Below are positions 45,516-59,600 of a DNA stretch of 64,000 nucleotides, one piece after another. A program made the translations under genes and the position numbers. The stretch is taken from positions 16,284,386 through 16,348,385 of the forward strand of contig OY744609.1 in NCBI GenBank assembly GCA_963556255.1, written 5' to 3'. The notes beneath the pieces are model-generated. The model ran no database searches. It saw nothing but the letters and a program-made list of their open reading frames with translations, and was not told where the DNA came from. How positions within the stretch are numbered: position 1 is the first letter of the stretch; every line of letters begins with the position of its first letter. Origin of the DNA: Allolobophora icterica. Taxonomy: Eukaryota; Annelida; Clitellata; Crassiclitellata; Lumbricidae.

Positions 45516-45725
45516 CCCTTGACTTTCAATACGCTAATGGTTTCGTTTGTAAGCAGGTGCATAAGAGATGAGTGGAGAACTGGAGATACTGCACTCTCTG
45601 ATGTAGTACACATGGGAAGTACTTTAAGTATACTACTCAAGCACAACACTTGTAGCGGCCATTTTTAGAGGCACAAAAACACGATATTAATATCTTCAGT
45701 ACACACTACATACTGCTATGCGCAA

Positions 45726-45992
45726 CATATATACACACATAAGGTCTACATACATACATATATACATACGTACATACATGAATGCGTATAGACATACATA
45801 CCATGCACGCACATATACGTATATGCACACATACATACATACATACATACATACACAAATACATGCATGCACACATACACACATGCATACATACACACAT
45901 AATACACACGTACATACATACATACATGCATACATACATACATACATACATACATACATACATACATACATACATACATACATACATACATG
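45726..45992. repeat. (CATA)n microsatellite
   Basis: Degenerate then pure CATA array directly left of the hAT element at 46009. Confidence 0.96.
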
Positions 45993-46008
45993 CATATGTA
46001 GTTACATG

Positions 46009-46328
46009 CAGGGCTGACGACAGAAATTCCGGGCCCCTAGGCAGAACAGTAACGGGCCCCTAAACTATCTTTATGCTTTATGAGAAAATAAAATAAAAAT
46101 TGGAAATAAAAAAGCGTGGGTATATAGGACCGTACGATATTATATTTATATATGCAACTATGATTTTATTCAGTAATATTATATTTAAACAGCCATAAAC
46201 CATAAACTTTGTATAACTGATTATACCTTTTTTTCATAAGTTGATTGCAGGCCCGACCGGCCGGTCCCATAAAACTCGCCGGATCCCTGGGCATTTTCCT
46301 CCCTGATCCCTCCCTCTCGGCGACCCTG
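46009..46328. mobile_element. hAT-like MITE, 320 bp
   Basis: Ends CAGGGCTGACGAC and CTCGGCGACCCTG; perfect 8-bp duplication GTTACATG (46001-46008, 46329-46336). Confidence 0.88.
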
Positions 46329-46789
46329 GTTACATGTACATATATATATGTACATAGCCTGCATACGCAGACCTCCGTTCATGACACTTGACATATTTGG
46401 CATCTTTGAAGTGCCTAATAACAGCGCTAAGTGATTTAAACGAGTGCACTTTAAGGTAGACTGGAAATGCATTCTTCTACGAAGTGGCGTCTTTCTGGCG
46501 CTGATATATTGTCTGCTGTTACGACAAATATCGCTGTCAAGATTCGCCCACGAATAACGCACTGATTTGCGGCTAGGGCCTATATATACCGAGAATAAAG
46601 TACCTAAAATGCTCAGAACTGTCAACTGAACGCTCTTTCTCAAACTGAATACTTGAACTGGTAAGTAGAATTTTAGGTGCTAGAATGAAAATTAATCGTG
46701 TGTAGTTGACTTAACCTATATAATCTCTCAAAAGCTCACACTACTTCAGCTGCTTCCGTCCGTTCATTACGATCGCTTAACGGCCATGA

Positions 46790-47035
46790 TATATACTTCT
46801 TTCACGAGTCAGGACCACTCTGGCCAAAACTCGAGCCTTTTCTTGCATCGATCCTGCTCTTTGGAATCGACTCCCTTCATTGGCACTTGGTACTTTATTA
46901 GCTGGTGGGCCAAGTGCCTCGTTCCGCTGTCTTAAAACCACTTTCTATTCACTAGGTCTTTCGCAATGGGAGCGCCTCTGATTAGCGAACACTGTGAGAG
47001 GCGCTTTATAAATGTTCAGATACAATACAATACAC
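46790..47035 (+). pseudogene. LINE (CR1/L2-like) 3' end, copy 2
   Basis: Reads TRAFSCIDPALWNRLPSLAL and FRCLKTTFYSLGL, the LINE C-terminus, then GGGAGCGCCTCTGA...GAGAGGCGCTTTATAAAT and an (ATACA)n tail. Severely 5' truncated. Confidence 0.88.
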
Positions 47036-47683
47036 TACTACGCTCTGCCAGGGGTTAAAGTGGAGTGGGAACGGTGGGAATGGCGTTCCCACTGCTCTCG
47101 AAATTCTTTGCTTGCGTTCCCACTGCTCAAGCGTGAGTTCCAATTAAACTCTTCTTTGGCGTTCCCACTGCTCACCCAAACAACTTTAACCACTGCGCTC
47201 TGCACACTCTAGACAAGTCAACTGCACTCTCGGCAGCACCAATTGCACGCTTTGCGTAAGAAAACACTATTTTAGACTCTATGAGAATAGCTTTCGATCT
47301 GCACCAACCGTGCCCTTGACGATTAATTCCTCCGAACAGCGGACACCATTAAACAATCGGCTGATGAAGAACACTCCTTTGTTTTGGTCCGACCCAAAGA
47401 ACACCAAAACAAACTTTGCAACGATGATCCCAACTGCCATCCGACGCTGTGCATCTGCGTCGGGGTCGCCAAGTGCGTTACTGGTAACACCACCGCCACC
47501 ACCGCGCAGTCTGGAAAGCCTCGGCGTGGAAAAGCGCTTAGTCCTTTCTTCCAGATCCGGGCGACCGACCAAGGGAAGGGAAGGAGGCCGAAAACGTCGA
47601 AAGCCCTGCGGCTCGAAACACAAACACCGCAGTCCGCTGCTACTGTAAACACAAGCGGATGCACTCGCGGACCTCGAAGGATG

Positions 47684-47685
<2 letters not shown>

Positions 47686-47763
<78 letters not shown>

Positions 47764-47833
47764 CAGAGGCAGACAGACACAGAGGCAGACAGACACAGAG
47801 GCAGACTGACAGAGAGAGAGAGAGAGAGAGAGA
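47686..47833. repeat. (ACAG)n and (AG)n microsatellites
   Basis: Pure ACAG array to about 47765, then CAGACACAGAGG repeats and an AG run. Confidence 0.97.
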
Positions 47834-48316
47834 TCCCTCGGCATGTGCTTGGAGTCTTACCATCGCCACCAGCAGCAAGTGAAGAGTGTTCTTACAAGAG
47901 GCGTCTTAAACAAACAACGGGGTACTGTGCATACTGATGGGGTCGACATCTATCCCTCAAAACAGCTTTCGACGGCTAATTGGCATCATTGTGGACGATT
48001 TACCCGGCAGATGGATCTCCACAATACGTCTATTTAGCGAGCATAATTAACCGGCGCCTGTATAAAAGACGAGATCTCTCTCTGTAATCGAGGAAGCGTG
48101 TACCGACGTTGGCTGCTGCCAAAGGTGGGTTTTCAAATCGACAAGAGGTGTGTATATAGGGTCTTCTGAAGGCATTAACGCATTGAACCCGGGTGTGTGT
48201 GGAAATGCCGAAAGACGCACATTCGATATCATATTACTTATTTATGTAAATACGGCCTATTTGGAATGAAAAACTTATGGTGTGAACATACATAGGATTT
48301 TGCGAAGCTATAATAT

Positions 48317-48545
<229 letters not shown>

Positions 48546-48701
48546 ATGCCGCCTTGCTATGCGCATGCAATGCTGCACATAGATATGCATTTGCACCTAC
48601 ATACCTGTATAGCATATATACATAAGTGAATGCATGCCATGCATACAAACATACATGCACTTACGACGCATTGTGAAAAATGAATGGGGTTCGTATACGG
48701 T

Positions 48702-48705
48702 GTGC

Positions 48706-48757
<52 letters not shown>
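48702..48757. repeat. (GT)n microsatellite
   Basis: Dinucleotide run. Confidence 0.97.
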
Positions 48758-48758
<1 letters not shown>

Positions 48759-48878
48759 TTGTGCCATTTTTCCTGTTAACCCTGCTCTTCTTATTCAAAG
48801 AGATTTCGAAGCTGCACAAAACTTTGATTTTAACGGATATTTTCTCAGTTGTCAAACCCTGAGTGCATCTATAATAAA

Positions 48879-48960
48879 GGGGACGCGGTGGTGTAGTGGT
48901 GTAGGTCGGTGCCTCGTAACCGCAGGATCGCAGGCTCAAGCCACTTCGTAGCGACCCAAG
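48879..48960 (+). repeat. SINE type 2, 5' head
   Basis: GGGGACGCGGTGGTGTAGTG .. CGCAGGCTCAAGCCAC matches the head of 38821 with A- and B-box-like segments; the 3' part is missing. Confidence 0.75.
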
Positions 48961-49021
48961 TGCTTTTGAATCGTTGCTTCGATCTTATCGACTGTCTACG
49001 AAATACGGCACTCTAATCTCT

Positions 49022-49026
49022 AGTAT

Positions 49027-49077
<51 letters not shown>

Positions 49078-49079
49078 TC
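49022..49079. repeat. (TTTA)n microsatellite
   Basis: Pure tetranucleotide array. Confidence 0.97.
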
Positions 49080-50520
49080 TAAACAAAACTTATCGGATCT
49101 TATGTCACGCAGGTCATGGCTTATGTCCTGGACCTTTGACCCCTTTACAGCGACCATTGGATGGAGTGATCTGAAAGTATCCCGTGTAATCCAATGTCAT
49201 GATCGGCCTATGACTTTGGAGTACTTAACCATCTACCACTGTCGTATTCAAGAGAGTAGGCTGTAGCTGTAGGGGCATTGCGGGGCTCTGCCTTAAGAAA
49301 CCACCTTACATCTTTAGTTTTCTCAGGGAAACACTCGGCGTATACATGTAGGCATGAATACGTGTGCATGTATGTTTGCACGCATGTGCGTGTACACACC
49401 CTACATACATTCATTGAATTGATTTCAATGTATGCGTGTGCATCAATGTTCCCTCCTCTATAGCTGCGCGGGTGATCGGTTGCGCAAGGACCTATGACGC
49501 CCGCGCAGTAGAGGTCCACACGTGGGAAATTTTGAATGCTTTAAAATCAGGCAAAAGTAAATTAAGTCGCACAGCGTCATAGTAAATACAAATTAAGTAC
49601 AAATTAAGTCGCACGCAGCGTAACACTGCACAGCACACTATTATATACAGTGCTTTAAAACCACCCGTCTACCCATCGAGGTTACCTGCACACCTGCATC
49701 ACACGGTCACCGTTAAGATGACAAATTGCTGCCCATGTTCCTTGCAATCACCTCGCTGCAGATGACAAGTGAGACCTGCACATTTGCATTTCTGCCTTAG
49801 AGGGAACGTTTGTAAACACATAATATATATTTAACGCTTGTTAATTGCGTCGATGAAACCATCCTTGCGCGATTACACTCCAATTGACCCAGAACGCACC
49901 TCGGCATTTATAGAGCGCTTCTGTAGGCCACTCAGAAGCGCTTGCAGTTGGACCCTGACTAATTGTTGGCTGTCTTTCGGTAATGCTCTCTGACAGTTCT
50001 ACTAACTCAATCGTCGAACTCCACATTCCAGACGGCGTTTCAATCAACTCCTTCTCCACAGACCATGGTTGCTATCAGCCTCTGCTTGTCTAACGTCTTG
50101 TTGACCTGTGCCTGTTTTTGTAGCGCTATATTATCTCTGGCCTGAAGTCAGTTCTTCTGCGTTGCTTCTTGTCACTCTAAATCCGTGTGTCGAGGCCGGT
50201 CTGTCTGCGCCTTGTTACAGATCCGTCGTGTCTAGTTCGATGTGCTGCATAGTCGCCTATTATCGCTCGCTATATTTCAGTCCTCCCTCCATTATCTTAT
50301 CCGACGTTTGGCTGAGCGCTGGCGCAATACGTTGACGGACGGAAGGTCAGAAAGTGTCTGGCTGACGTTTACACGGACAGCAGCAGAGGCCACGATAAGT
50401 CGTCGAGGTACGCAAAACGCTGTAACTACTCAGCGTAGGATACATAGCCCTACTTGTTCATAAATAACCAAAGCGAAAACACAATCGCCGTTAATTATGT
50501 GCCAATCTTGAAAGCTGGAA
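49080..50520. other. Intergenic, no gene seen
   Basis: An ATTTATAGAGCGCTTCTG...CAGAAGCGCTT hairpin at about 49906-49942 resembles a retroposon end. No coding domain recognised. Confidence 0.35.
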
Positions 50521-50542
50521 TAGACGTTAAACTAGCTATCAT

Positions 50543-50562
50543 CATCATCGTCGTCGTCGTCG

Positions 50563-50624
<62 letters not shown>
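50543..50624. repeat. (CAT)n microsatellite
   Basis: Trinucleotide array of about 80 bp. Confidence 0.97.
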
Positions 50625-50625
<1 letters not shown>

Positions 50626-50629
50626 GTAG

Positions 50630-51640
50630 TTCCTGAAGCCAGCCATTTGATGGCGATGGGTAGGAACAAACGATCTCCCTTATCCTCGGTAATTTACTGC
50701 CTTTATAGTGTTAGTCCAAGTGATGTTATGTCCTCATTTACATTATCTGTATCCAGCAATTATAGCTGTATAATATAGGTCATAGTATGTGAGCTATCTT
50801 GAAAGCTGGAATAGACAGTAAGTAGCTCATATAGTAGGTGACGAGTTTTGGTAAACTGGTTTATTGCTTTACATAAATCAGGTGCAAGTATACTTACTGG
50901 CTCATTTTCTAACGATTTATAGCTGAACTGTCTGAACAGCGCGCATGTCGACTTAAGCCATATTGTAACAGTTCGTAATGTTCAGCTGCAGGGATGGAAA
51001 ACGTATTTACGAAGTCTAGACAGTTGTGTCTGGCGTCACATATACTTCAGTGAGGCCAACGAGACTGTCGCCTCTTCAATATATATTCTTCTGACCTGTG
51101 TATCTATAGATCTCCACATTCTTTCGGGTGCCATTCTGTCTTTGCCAAGCGCATCCTCATTGACAGACGCACGATTTACAAAGACGCTTAATGCCTAAGA
51201 TCCGGCGTTTGAGTGTTTTGAGTGCTTTTGAAAAATTGACGTCAGTAGATTACGTGGAGTGAGTAAATATGTCACGATTACCACCACCATCGATTTTCAC
51301 CGTAACACCATGCTGTCGCCTCGATTTGACCTCTACCGGTTTCCAACCAAACAAACAACCTGCCATGGCTATTGGGGACTTGAATTGATATACCGATTTC
51401 GATATTTGTAAGGGCGAGCTGTGTTTGACGACCACGGACAAGTTATAACTGGACTATTTCACAACTGTTTCTATGACCAAGAAGTATACATTGGGACTGG
51501 CGTAAGCAGGTTAGTAACAAGTCCTGCGATGCACTGGCCCATGGGTCCAGGGTCGTGGAATTAGTCCACTGCAGGCTAAAGACCACAAGAACAAAAATTG
51601 AATACCTCCCCAAGGGCGTACCTTTGACCGCAGAGCTGGT
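50630..51640. other. Intergenic, no gene seen
   Basis: No recognisable frame, RNA gene or complete element. Confidence 0.35.
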
Positions 51641-51650
51641 GGTGACCAAG

Positions 51651-51811
51651 CAGTGTTCAATCTAGACGTCTTTTGGGGGAATTCCCCCCAGGATTGAAGT
51701 TTCCCCCCAGAACTCAGCAATATTGTAAGGCAGAGACCTTTCTGGGGGGAAATTCCCCCCCCCCAGAAACCTTGTTCCCCCCCCAGAACAGGGGGACTAG
51801 ATTACACACTG
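51651..51811. mobile_element. Palindromic G-rich MITE, 9-bp TSD family, copy 4 (short)
   Basis: Ends CAGTGTTCAATCTAGAC and CTAGATTACACACTG; perfect 9-bp duplication GTGACCAAG (51642-51650, 51812-51820). At 161 bp it is less than half the length of copies 1 and 3. Confidence 0.93.
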
Positions 51812-52468
51812 GTGACCAAGCCCTCTTTGATATGATACTGTCAACTTCAACACGATGGATGACATCACAAACTTATGCAATATATAAAACAATAAACTAA
51901 GCATGTTAACTTGAAGGCATCTATCACCATGGCGATAGTTAAGTATGAATACACCGCTGTTATTTCTCGCTGCTTGACCTTCCTTCAAAACAAAATGACG
52001 CTGTCATGTCGCAAAAAAAATATTTCCGCACCAGACCAAAAAGGTATAGCGGTGATTATTACCACCACTTCTAAGCGTTGGTGGCCCGACTACACCGTAC
52101 AATTATCGAGCATCTACATATAGAAGCTTTCCTTTTTACTTTCTAGACGCCAACCATGCACGACCGTAAGCGACTCACTCTCATAAGTATCTTCTGATCA
52201 ACGTCGGCGTGGAACTGGTGTTTCTATAGAGAATAACACAAGACGAACGTCCTGTGTGCAGTGTATGTGGTCTGTGTTGGCTACTAAGTGCTATTATGCG
52301 TTGTAATGACTCCAATTAAGCACTTGTCACAATATACAAGACAACTCTTATCGTCCAAACACTCGAACGATTCAAGCAGGCGACAGACGGACGACTGCCA
52401 TTAGCGTTTTAGCGACTGTCGCCGTAAATTGCGCGTTATGTTTGCTTTACATATAGATATGCAAAGGC

Positions 52469-52471
52469 TAC

Positions 52472-52532
<61 letters not shown>

Positions 52533-52590
52533 CATATATATATATATACACATAGATATATATATATATATATATATAATTATATATATG
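52469..52590. repeat. (TA)n microsatellite
   Basis: Dinucleotide-rich tract; TATA-rich sequence continues to about 52750. Confidence 0.95.
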
Positions 52591-52931
52591 TATATATATG
52601 TTTGTTTGAATTTGAATATAAATTCATATATAGATATGCTATTATACATATTTATTTGTTTATGTACATACACGTATATATACATACGAGTATATGAATA
52701 TACATACATGCAGATAGATGTGCATATATATAAATATATAAATTTATGTTCTTTTAGGCTATACATGATGTACATAAATACAATCTGTGCAATTATATAG
52801 CGGCACCATGTAAACTCAAAGATTTATTTGTCTCTCCGTTTAAGGTCCTCCGTCTATCCGTCCGTTTAAACATTTGCCTTCCACCATCCGTCCATCCATC
52901 CATCCATCCATCCGTCCGTCCGTCCGTCCGT

Positions 52932-53200
52932 CAGTGCCGGATTTAGGCATAAGCTGAAAAAGACTATAGCTTAGGGCCTTACAATTTTTGGGGGAGGCTT
53001 TTTAATTTTATGTGTACCGTATTTAATTATATATATTATGTAGGACCTCTTTAAACAGCTTGTGTAGCAAATTCCATCTCGCTTGAGTAAATGCATTCAC
53101 TTGAAAATAATTTGAATTTTTCACGTTAAATGCCTTCTATTAAATAATTAAAAGGCATATATGTTTGAAAGTTTTGTGAGACGTTCTGGTGTAATTAGCG
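52932..53200. mobile_element. hAT-like element, CAGTGCYGGATTTAG family, copy 3 (truncated)
   Basis: Begins CAGTGCCGGATTTAGGCATAAGCT and follows the 7521 copy and the inverse of the 41881 copy to about 53195, where it runs into a CAGA-type microsatellite. The right terminus is missing or replaced. Confidence 0.75.
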
Positions 53201-53204
53201 TTTT

Positions 53205-53440
53205 AGGACAGACAGACAGACAGACAGACGGACAGAGAGATAAACGGACGGATGGACAGACGAACTGACAGACAGACAGACAGACAGACGGACAGACAGA
53301 CAGACAGACGGACGGACTGACAGTGCCGTTTTCTGTCTGTCCGTCTGTCTGTCTGTCCGTCTGTCCGCCTGTCCATTTCTGTCAGTTCGTCTGTCTGTCC
53401 GTCCGTCCGTCCGTCTGTCTGTCTGTCAGTAAGTCCATTT
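53205..53440. repeat. Inverted (GACA)n / (TGTC)n arrays
   Basis: GACA/GACG units on the left (53205-53325) and TGTC/CGTC units on the right (53335-53432) form an imperfect palindrome of about 100 bp per arm, ending about 50 bp before the discoidin start codon. Confidence 0.9.
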
Positions 53441-53491
53441 GTATGTCTGTGATTCTGACGAAAAGCAGTTTCTGATTGTGTTTTGTTTTAG

Positions 53492-53672
53492 ATGAAGCTG
53501 TTTCTGTCTGCGTTGATCTTGTGCTGTCTGTCGCATTCGGTCTCTTGTGTAGCATCGCCAATGCCTCAGCAGCAACCGCCTCCACCTCCTCATCCCTCTG
53601 CCCCTCTTCCTCTCACAAGTGAAGCCAACGCTGGTCTTCCCTGGCTTCAGCAACAATTGCAGGCTCTACGAG
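53492..53672 (+). CDS. Discoidin protein coding exon 1 (signal peptide)
   Basis: 60 codons plus one base: hydrophobic signal sequence, then a Pro/Gln-rich stretch and WLQQQLQALR. Donor CGAG|GTATGA. Confidence 0.88.
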
Positions 53673-56600
53673 GTATGACCTCTTTACTTGCTATAGCTTA
53701 CATTACCCTACCTCATCATACCTAACCCTTCCTTGCTTATCTTGGCTTGCCTCATCTTAGCTTACTGTACCTTACCTTACCTAACTTTGACTCACCTTAC
53801 CTGATCTACTCCGTACCTTACCTAAAATTCTTACCTTGCTTTACGTCACTCTGCTTAACATAACCTTACCTTTCCTAAGTACCTGACCTAACCTTGCCTC
53901 AACTAAGCTTACCTTCCATAGCTACCTTACCTAACCTTGCTTTAACAAACCTTACCTTCCATAAATAGTATTAAATACCTTACCTAACCTCAGGGGCGGA
54001 TCCAGGGGGGCCAATCCGGCCATGGCCCCCCATTTGAAATTTTTATTTATTTACACAGGCGTTTTATGGGCGTTTTATGATGTTTACACAGGCGTGCCCC
54101 CCCCCCCGCCCCCGTAGGCGTGGATGAGTCAAATGTACAACACAGGACGTGGGTCCCGTAGATGTAGACTGAAGACATTAAAAAGGTTAATGACTATAAA
54201 AAAGGGAGATGAAAAAAAAGTTTTTCGGTCGTAAACTGATTCCTCTCCCACCAGAAGATGGTTGGTATGTAACATTTTTGCCCCCCCCCCCCCGATAGAC
54301 CTTCTGGATCCGCCTCTGCCTAACCTTGTCTTAACTAACTCTACCTTCTATAGCTACCTTACCTAACCTTGCTTAACTAACTTTATCTTCCATAGCTACC
54401 CTACCTAATCTTGCCTTAACTAACCTTACCTTCCATATACCTTACTTAACTTTACGTTACGTTTCAGAAGACTGCCACCAGACGGGTCCCCTAGGCCTCA
54501 TCTCTGGCCAGATCCGTGACTGGCAGCTGACAGCGTCGTCGACCTATCCCCAGGAGTGGGACAAAGGATGTCACGACCGATACGCCCGTCTCTACCAACC
54601 GAACGGACTAGGTTGGTGTGCCAAGTACAAGTCCGCTTCCGAATGGCTACAGGTCGACCTAGGGGTCGTCGCCAAGGTCAGTTTACTTACAAGAGACGTT
54701 GTGAAAGGTATGTTAATTAAAATAAGATCGAGTAAGGAAAAAGTTAGGTATGTTATTGTAATTATAATTAGAGATTTTGTCGCGGTCGACTCCTTCGATC
54801 GCAACGACGAACCAACGAAGGAACTATTAAAAGATCTTTAATTAAAAATAAAGTCGATTAAGTGTAAAGTAAGTCAACTCGTCTATCAAATATCACAATC
54901 GTAGACAGCACACAGGTTGGCTGGTCTCGATTGAACGTTATACGATCAATGTTTCAACGTTTACAAATCTTCGTCAAAAGGCCCTTAATGTACAGCAGGT
55001 CTATCTTATATAGAGTTCTCCCGGATTCCAGAACGTTCTGTGACGTCACTGTACTTTTCCCTGGAAAGTCCTACTGAACACGTATATCCTTGTTGCATGC
55101 ACCGAACTAATGTTGACAGCTTGCTGCAGAATTTTCCGTGCGTTGTAAACAAGCTTGTTGACGCGTCGGTTTTCTTCCCTTGATGCATGCACCCGCGTAG
55201 ACCACGACATTCCCTCCGCCCTCAGATGATGACACGTCTTCAGCACCATCCCGAACGGGTCATCACGATCAAGCCGGGCCTCCAGACTCCATCTCGACAC
55301 AGCATATACAAACAAAACAAAACACATCAGTTAGTCAATTTATCTATACAATTTGCGGGTTCGATCCTTGTGTGTCGGGCCATTTCCCCCCTTCACCATC
55401 CGAGTCACAACCGAGAGAGGAAATCAGCCACCGTGTTCTGACGTCCAGGACGATATCGAAAGTCCACGTTAAACTCTTGCAATGCTAACGCCCAACGAGT
55501 CAGTTTCGCACTCTTAGGGCTTGCATCTGTGAGATAAGACAAAGAATTATGATCTGAATAAATGATTATCTTTGATAAGAATATCCATGACTTGAATCGT
55601 TTAAGTGCCCAAATTACTGCGAAAGCCTCTCTCTCAATTGTAGACCAATGCATCTGTGTATCTGTAAGTTTAAGGCTAGCAAAAGCAATTGGTTTTTCTT
55701 GACCTTCTTCGGTCCACTGAAACAAGCAACACCCGACCGCGGTGGCACTTGCGTCAACACTTAAACCAAATTCCTTAGTGAAATCAATGGTATGCAACTG
55801 TGTAGCTTTACTGAGATCATCCTTTAACTTATCTAGTGCTTCTTGATGCTTTTGCTCCCAAGGCACCTTCGTAGGTATGTTATCTCGTGTCAAATCAGTT
55901 ATTATCCGTGCTTTTTCAGCTAAAGCAGGTATAAAATTTCGAAAATAACTGAAAAAACCCATAACCTTTCTAACTTCTTTCTTTGTTGTTGGAGGATGGA
56001 TATCATTGATCGTAGCGATCTTACCTGGATCAGGTTCAATACAACCTGACCCTACTATATGGCCAACAAACTTTATTTTGTTTTGTGCAAAATTACATTT
56101 TCTTAAATTCAAAGTGAGTCCTGCTTCCTCAATAGTTTGCAAGAATTTCTCTAGATGTTCTAAATGGTCATTCCAATTCATTGAAACCACTGCCATATCA
56201 TCGACGAATGGTTCGGTAAAACTTCGCACTGGATGTAAAACTTGGGTCATAGCACGAATAAAGGTATTGCTAGCGGACTTGAGTCCAAACGGCATTCTTG
56301 TGAACTCAAAAAGTCCTGCATCACATACGAATGCCGTAAGCCATCGATGTTCTTTCCGAACTGGAATTTGCCAATACCCCGATTTCGCGTCGAAAACACT
56401 AATAAACTTTGCCCGTCCCACCTTTTGTAAGATGTCAGCAATGTCTGGGGTCGGGTAACAATCACCTAGAGAATATTTGTTAACATGGCGATAATCAATT
56501 GCCAATCGAACGCCATTTTGACCTTTGGGTCCCTTTAAAACGCAAACTACCGGACTGGCCATTTCACTTTTCGATGGTCGAATGATGTCTAATGCCAACA

Positions 56601-59600
56601 TTTCTTCTATCTGGCGTTGTACTTCAGGTTTAAGTAGCTCAGGTACTTTATATGCCCTTAAACGCTTAGGAGTGAAATCATGAGTTATCTTAATTTCATG
56701 TTCTAATACTGGACAATACCCAGGTTTATCCACAAATACTGCCGAGTGCCGATCCAAAACCTCAAAAAGTTGCTTCTGTTCCTCTTGCGAAAGATGCGCT
56801 ATAATCAGAGGATCAATTCGCTTACTCGGGCTTATTTGATCACGTTCTTCCTGATCTACAACCTCTACTATACCAAATTCTTCATCTTGATCAACAATTA
56901 CTGAACAGCTATTGATCATCGCTTGTTCGAGTCGTTCATGGTATCGCTTGATCTTATTTGCGTGTAAATGTCTTTGTTTTCCCTCTATTTCTACTATATA
57001 AGAATATGGGGATTTAACCTTGACTACGGTAGCAGGTCCTTGCCATCGACTATAAAATTTAGAACTACCAAAATCTGGTGCTAATACTGCTACTTTATCT
57101 CCAACTTCGTATTTTCTGTCAGTACTACGCAAGTTATAATAATCTGCATACCGCTTGGTTTCTATATCACTATAGTAATCTGCATAAACTTTCGCGAATT
57201 CGAGGTTTTCCTTCAGTGATTGGAGATACTCTTCGGGTGATTTACCTAAGTTAAGAGGTACTTTTCGTTCGCCAGCCCACGATTCCTTCAACACACTAAG
57301 TGGACCCCGAGGAAGAGTTCCATAAACCATAGTGAATGGCGAAATATGAGTCGTGCCTGAAGGTTTTTCTCTAAGGCTCCACAGAACAAACGGTAACAAT
57401 TGGTGCCATCCACGAGGATCAGATTGAGCAAGCTTAAAGATCATGGTTTTCAAGCTTTGGTTGCATCTTTCAACCAATCCAGCTGCCTCAGGATGTCCAG
57501 GGGTATTAAATCTGGGACTACAACCCATTCGCCGCAAGAATTCTTTCGTCAAACGACTGGTAAAGTTGGTACCACAATCAGAACTGATGATCCTTGGAAT
57601 AGAAAAAGTTGTAAAAACTTGCAACAGAGCTTCACAAACTCCCTTTGCATTCAGCGATCTAAGAGGATACGCCATCGGCCAACGAGAAAATTTGTCCACC
57701 AGAACCAAAGCATAATTGTACTGGGGTTTCGATTTGTTGGATTCTCCAGTCACTACCATAGGGCCAATACAATCCATATTTAGATGGTTAAAACAGAGTT
57801 CATCCGCCCTCGGAATAGGAGTGATCGGGACTCGATCTGCCACTTTAACTGGAGTTCTTAGTTGACAAATTTGACAAGACGCACAATATTCGCGAATCCT
57901 CTCATCCATTCTTGGAAACCAAAAGTTTAATTTGATCCTGGCTCTCGTTGCCTTAAAAGCCATGTGCCCAGCACATGGGGCATCGTGTGCTACTCGCAAG
58001 ACAACCTCGATTCTATCTTCCGGTAAACATAATTGATTAACCTTATGTCCCATAATTTCCCCTTTGTGGTACAGGAGGTTATTATCTATAAAGAAATTAT
58101 TTTTATTCTGTCTCGCTTGTTGCCAGCAAGATATAAGATTGTGACAATTCTGTTGCTCACGCAATAAAGTATCATTATTCGCTACTCCCTCATCAGACTT
58201 GAACTCTGTTGACTCAACATCAAGAAAATTATCTGAATCATCAACTAGTTGCTCCTGAGAATATTCATTCACTTCTGACGGCAAGGATTCGTTGCTGTTA
58301 CTTTTCTCGATATTAACTTCTAAGTTATCTTCTTCTGCCCCTTTATTTATTTGTACACATCGATCTACGCCAGCTACCATCACTACATATTGCGAACTAT
58401 CCCTTAATAGGTCCACAACATGGGGTGTCAGAATAACCCGTTCATTTAGTTCAGGGACTGCAGCGAACATGACGCACAAAAATGGCGCAATGTTCGTCGT
58501 TCCTTCCATTGAATTAGCTAATTTCATTTGTAGGTATACTACATCTGCCTTACATCCTTCTCCCTGAAAACCAATTATATTAATCCGTTTAATCACGGGT
58601 AAGTTTAGTGACTCAATTAATTTCTTATCAATACAACAAATTTCTGCTCCTGAATCAGATAATGCTGGCTGAGAAGGGAGATCTTCAATCTGTACATTGA
58701 TATACGACCTCTCGTGTAATCCAGCAATACTATTCTCGTATACCCTTACAGCAGTTTCCAACCCTATTGGTTTAGAATTATCCAATAAATTCCCTTGCTT
58801 TACCTGTTCAGGTATCTCATGCAACACGTTGACCTTCTCAACAACTAAGTCGATCACTTCTTCAGTTGGGTTCCCAAATATACAAGTACTCACCTTTTTA
58901 GAACTTGGTTTGGTCTGGCACTCCCTTGCCCTATGACCCTTCTGATGACATATGAAACAGAGACCCTTTACCTTGGCCTCCTCCTGAGACACCCTCGCAC
59001 CTATCTTGGCTTCACCCCTTATTTCCGGTTTGGGAGACTTGGGTTGAGCTGTCTGGTTATTGACTTGAACATGTGGTTGACCTCTCGTCCAATTGTTATA
59101 CTTCGGTGTCGGATGACTACGGCATACTAAGTCATTCCCACCATCATGCGACGCTACATAAATGTCAGCCGCATTAGCTATGTCTTCACAGCTCAACCAC
59201 TCCTCTTTTTCTTGGGCCAAGATATAATCTAAACAAGCCTTCGACAAGGACTCCTTAAGCCGATCCGCAACCAATAAACTTACAAGTTTATCAAACTCAT
59301 CAGTTATCTTTCTACTTTTCAAATAATACATAAGAGCCACACGCAATTTGGATGAATAGATCGTAAATGATTCGTCCGATGCTTTGTGCAACGACCAAAA
59401 TCGGGCTCTAAGATTTGAAGGGCTTATCTTAAACTCCCTTAGCAAAAACTCCTTCAGGAATTTGTAGTCATGGAGCTGTGCCTCAGTAAGGCGCATGGTT
59501 AATGCCTTAGCTCTTTCACTTAAAATGGCTAGTAATAATTTTGCTCTAACATCTTCATCCACCTCATACACATTAAACAAACCATCCAAGTGATCAAAGA

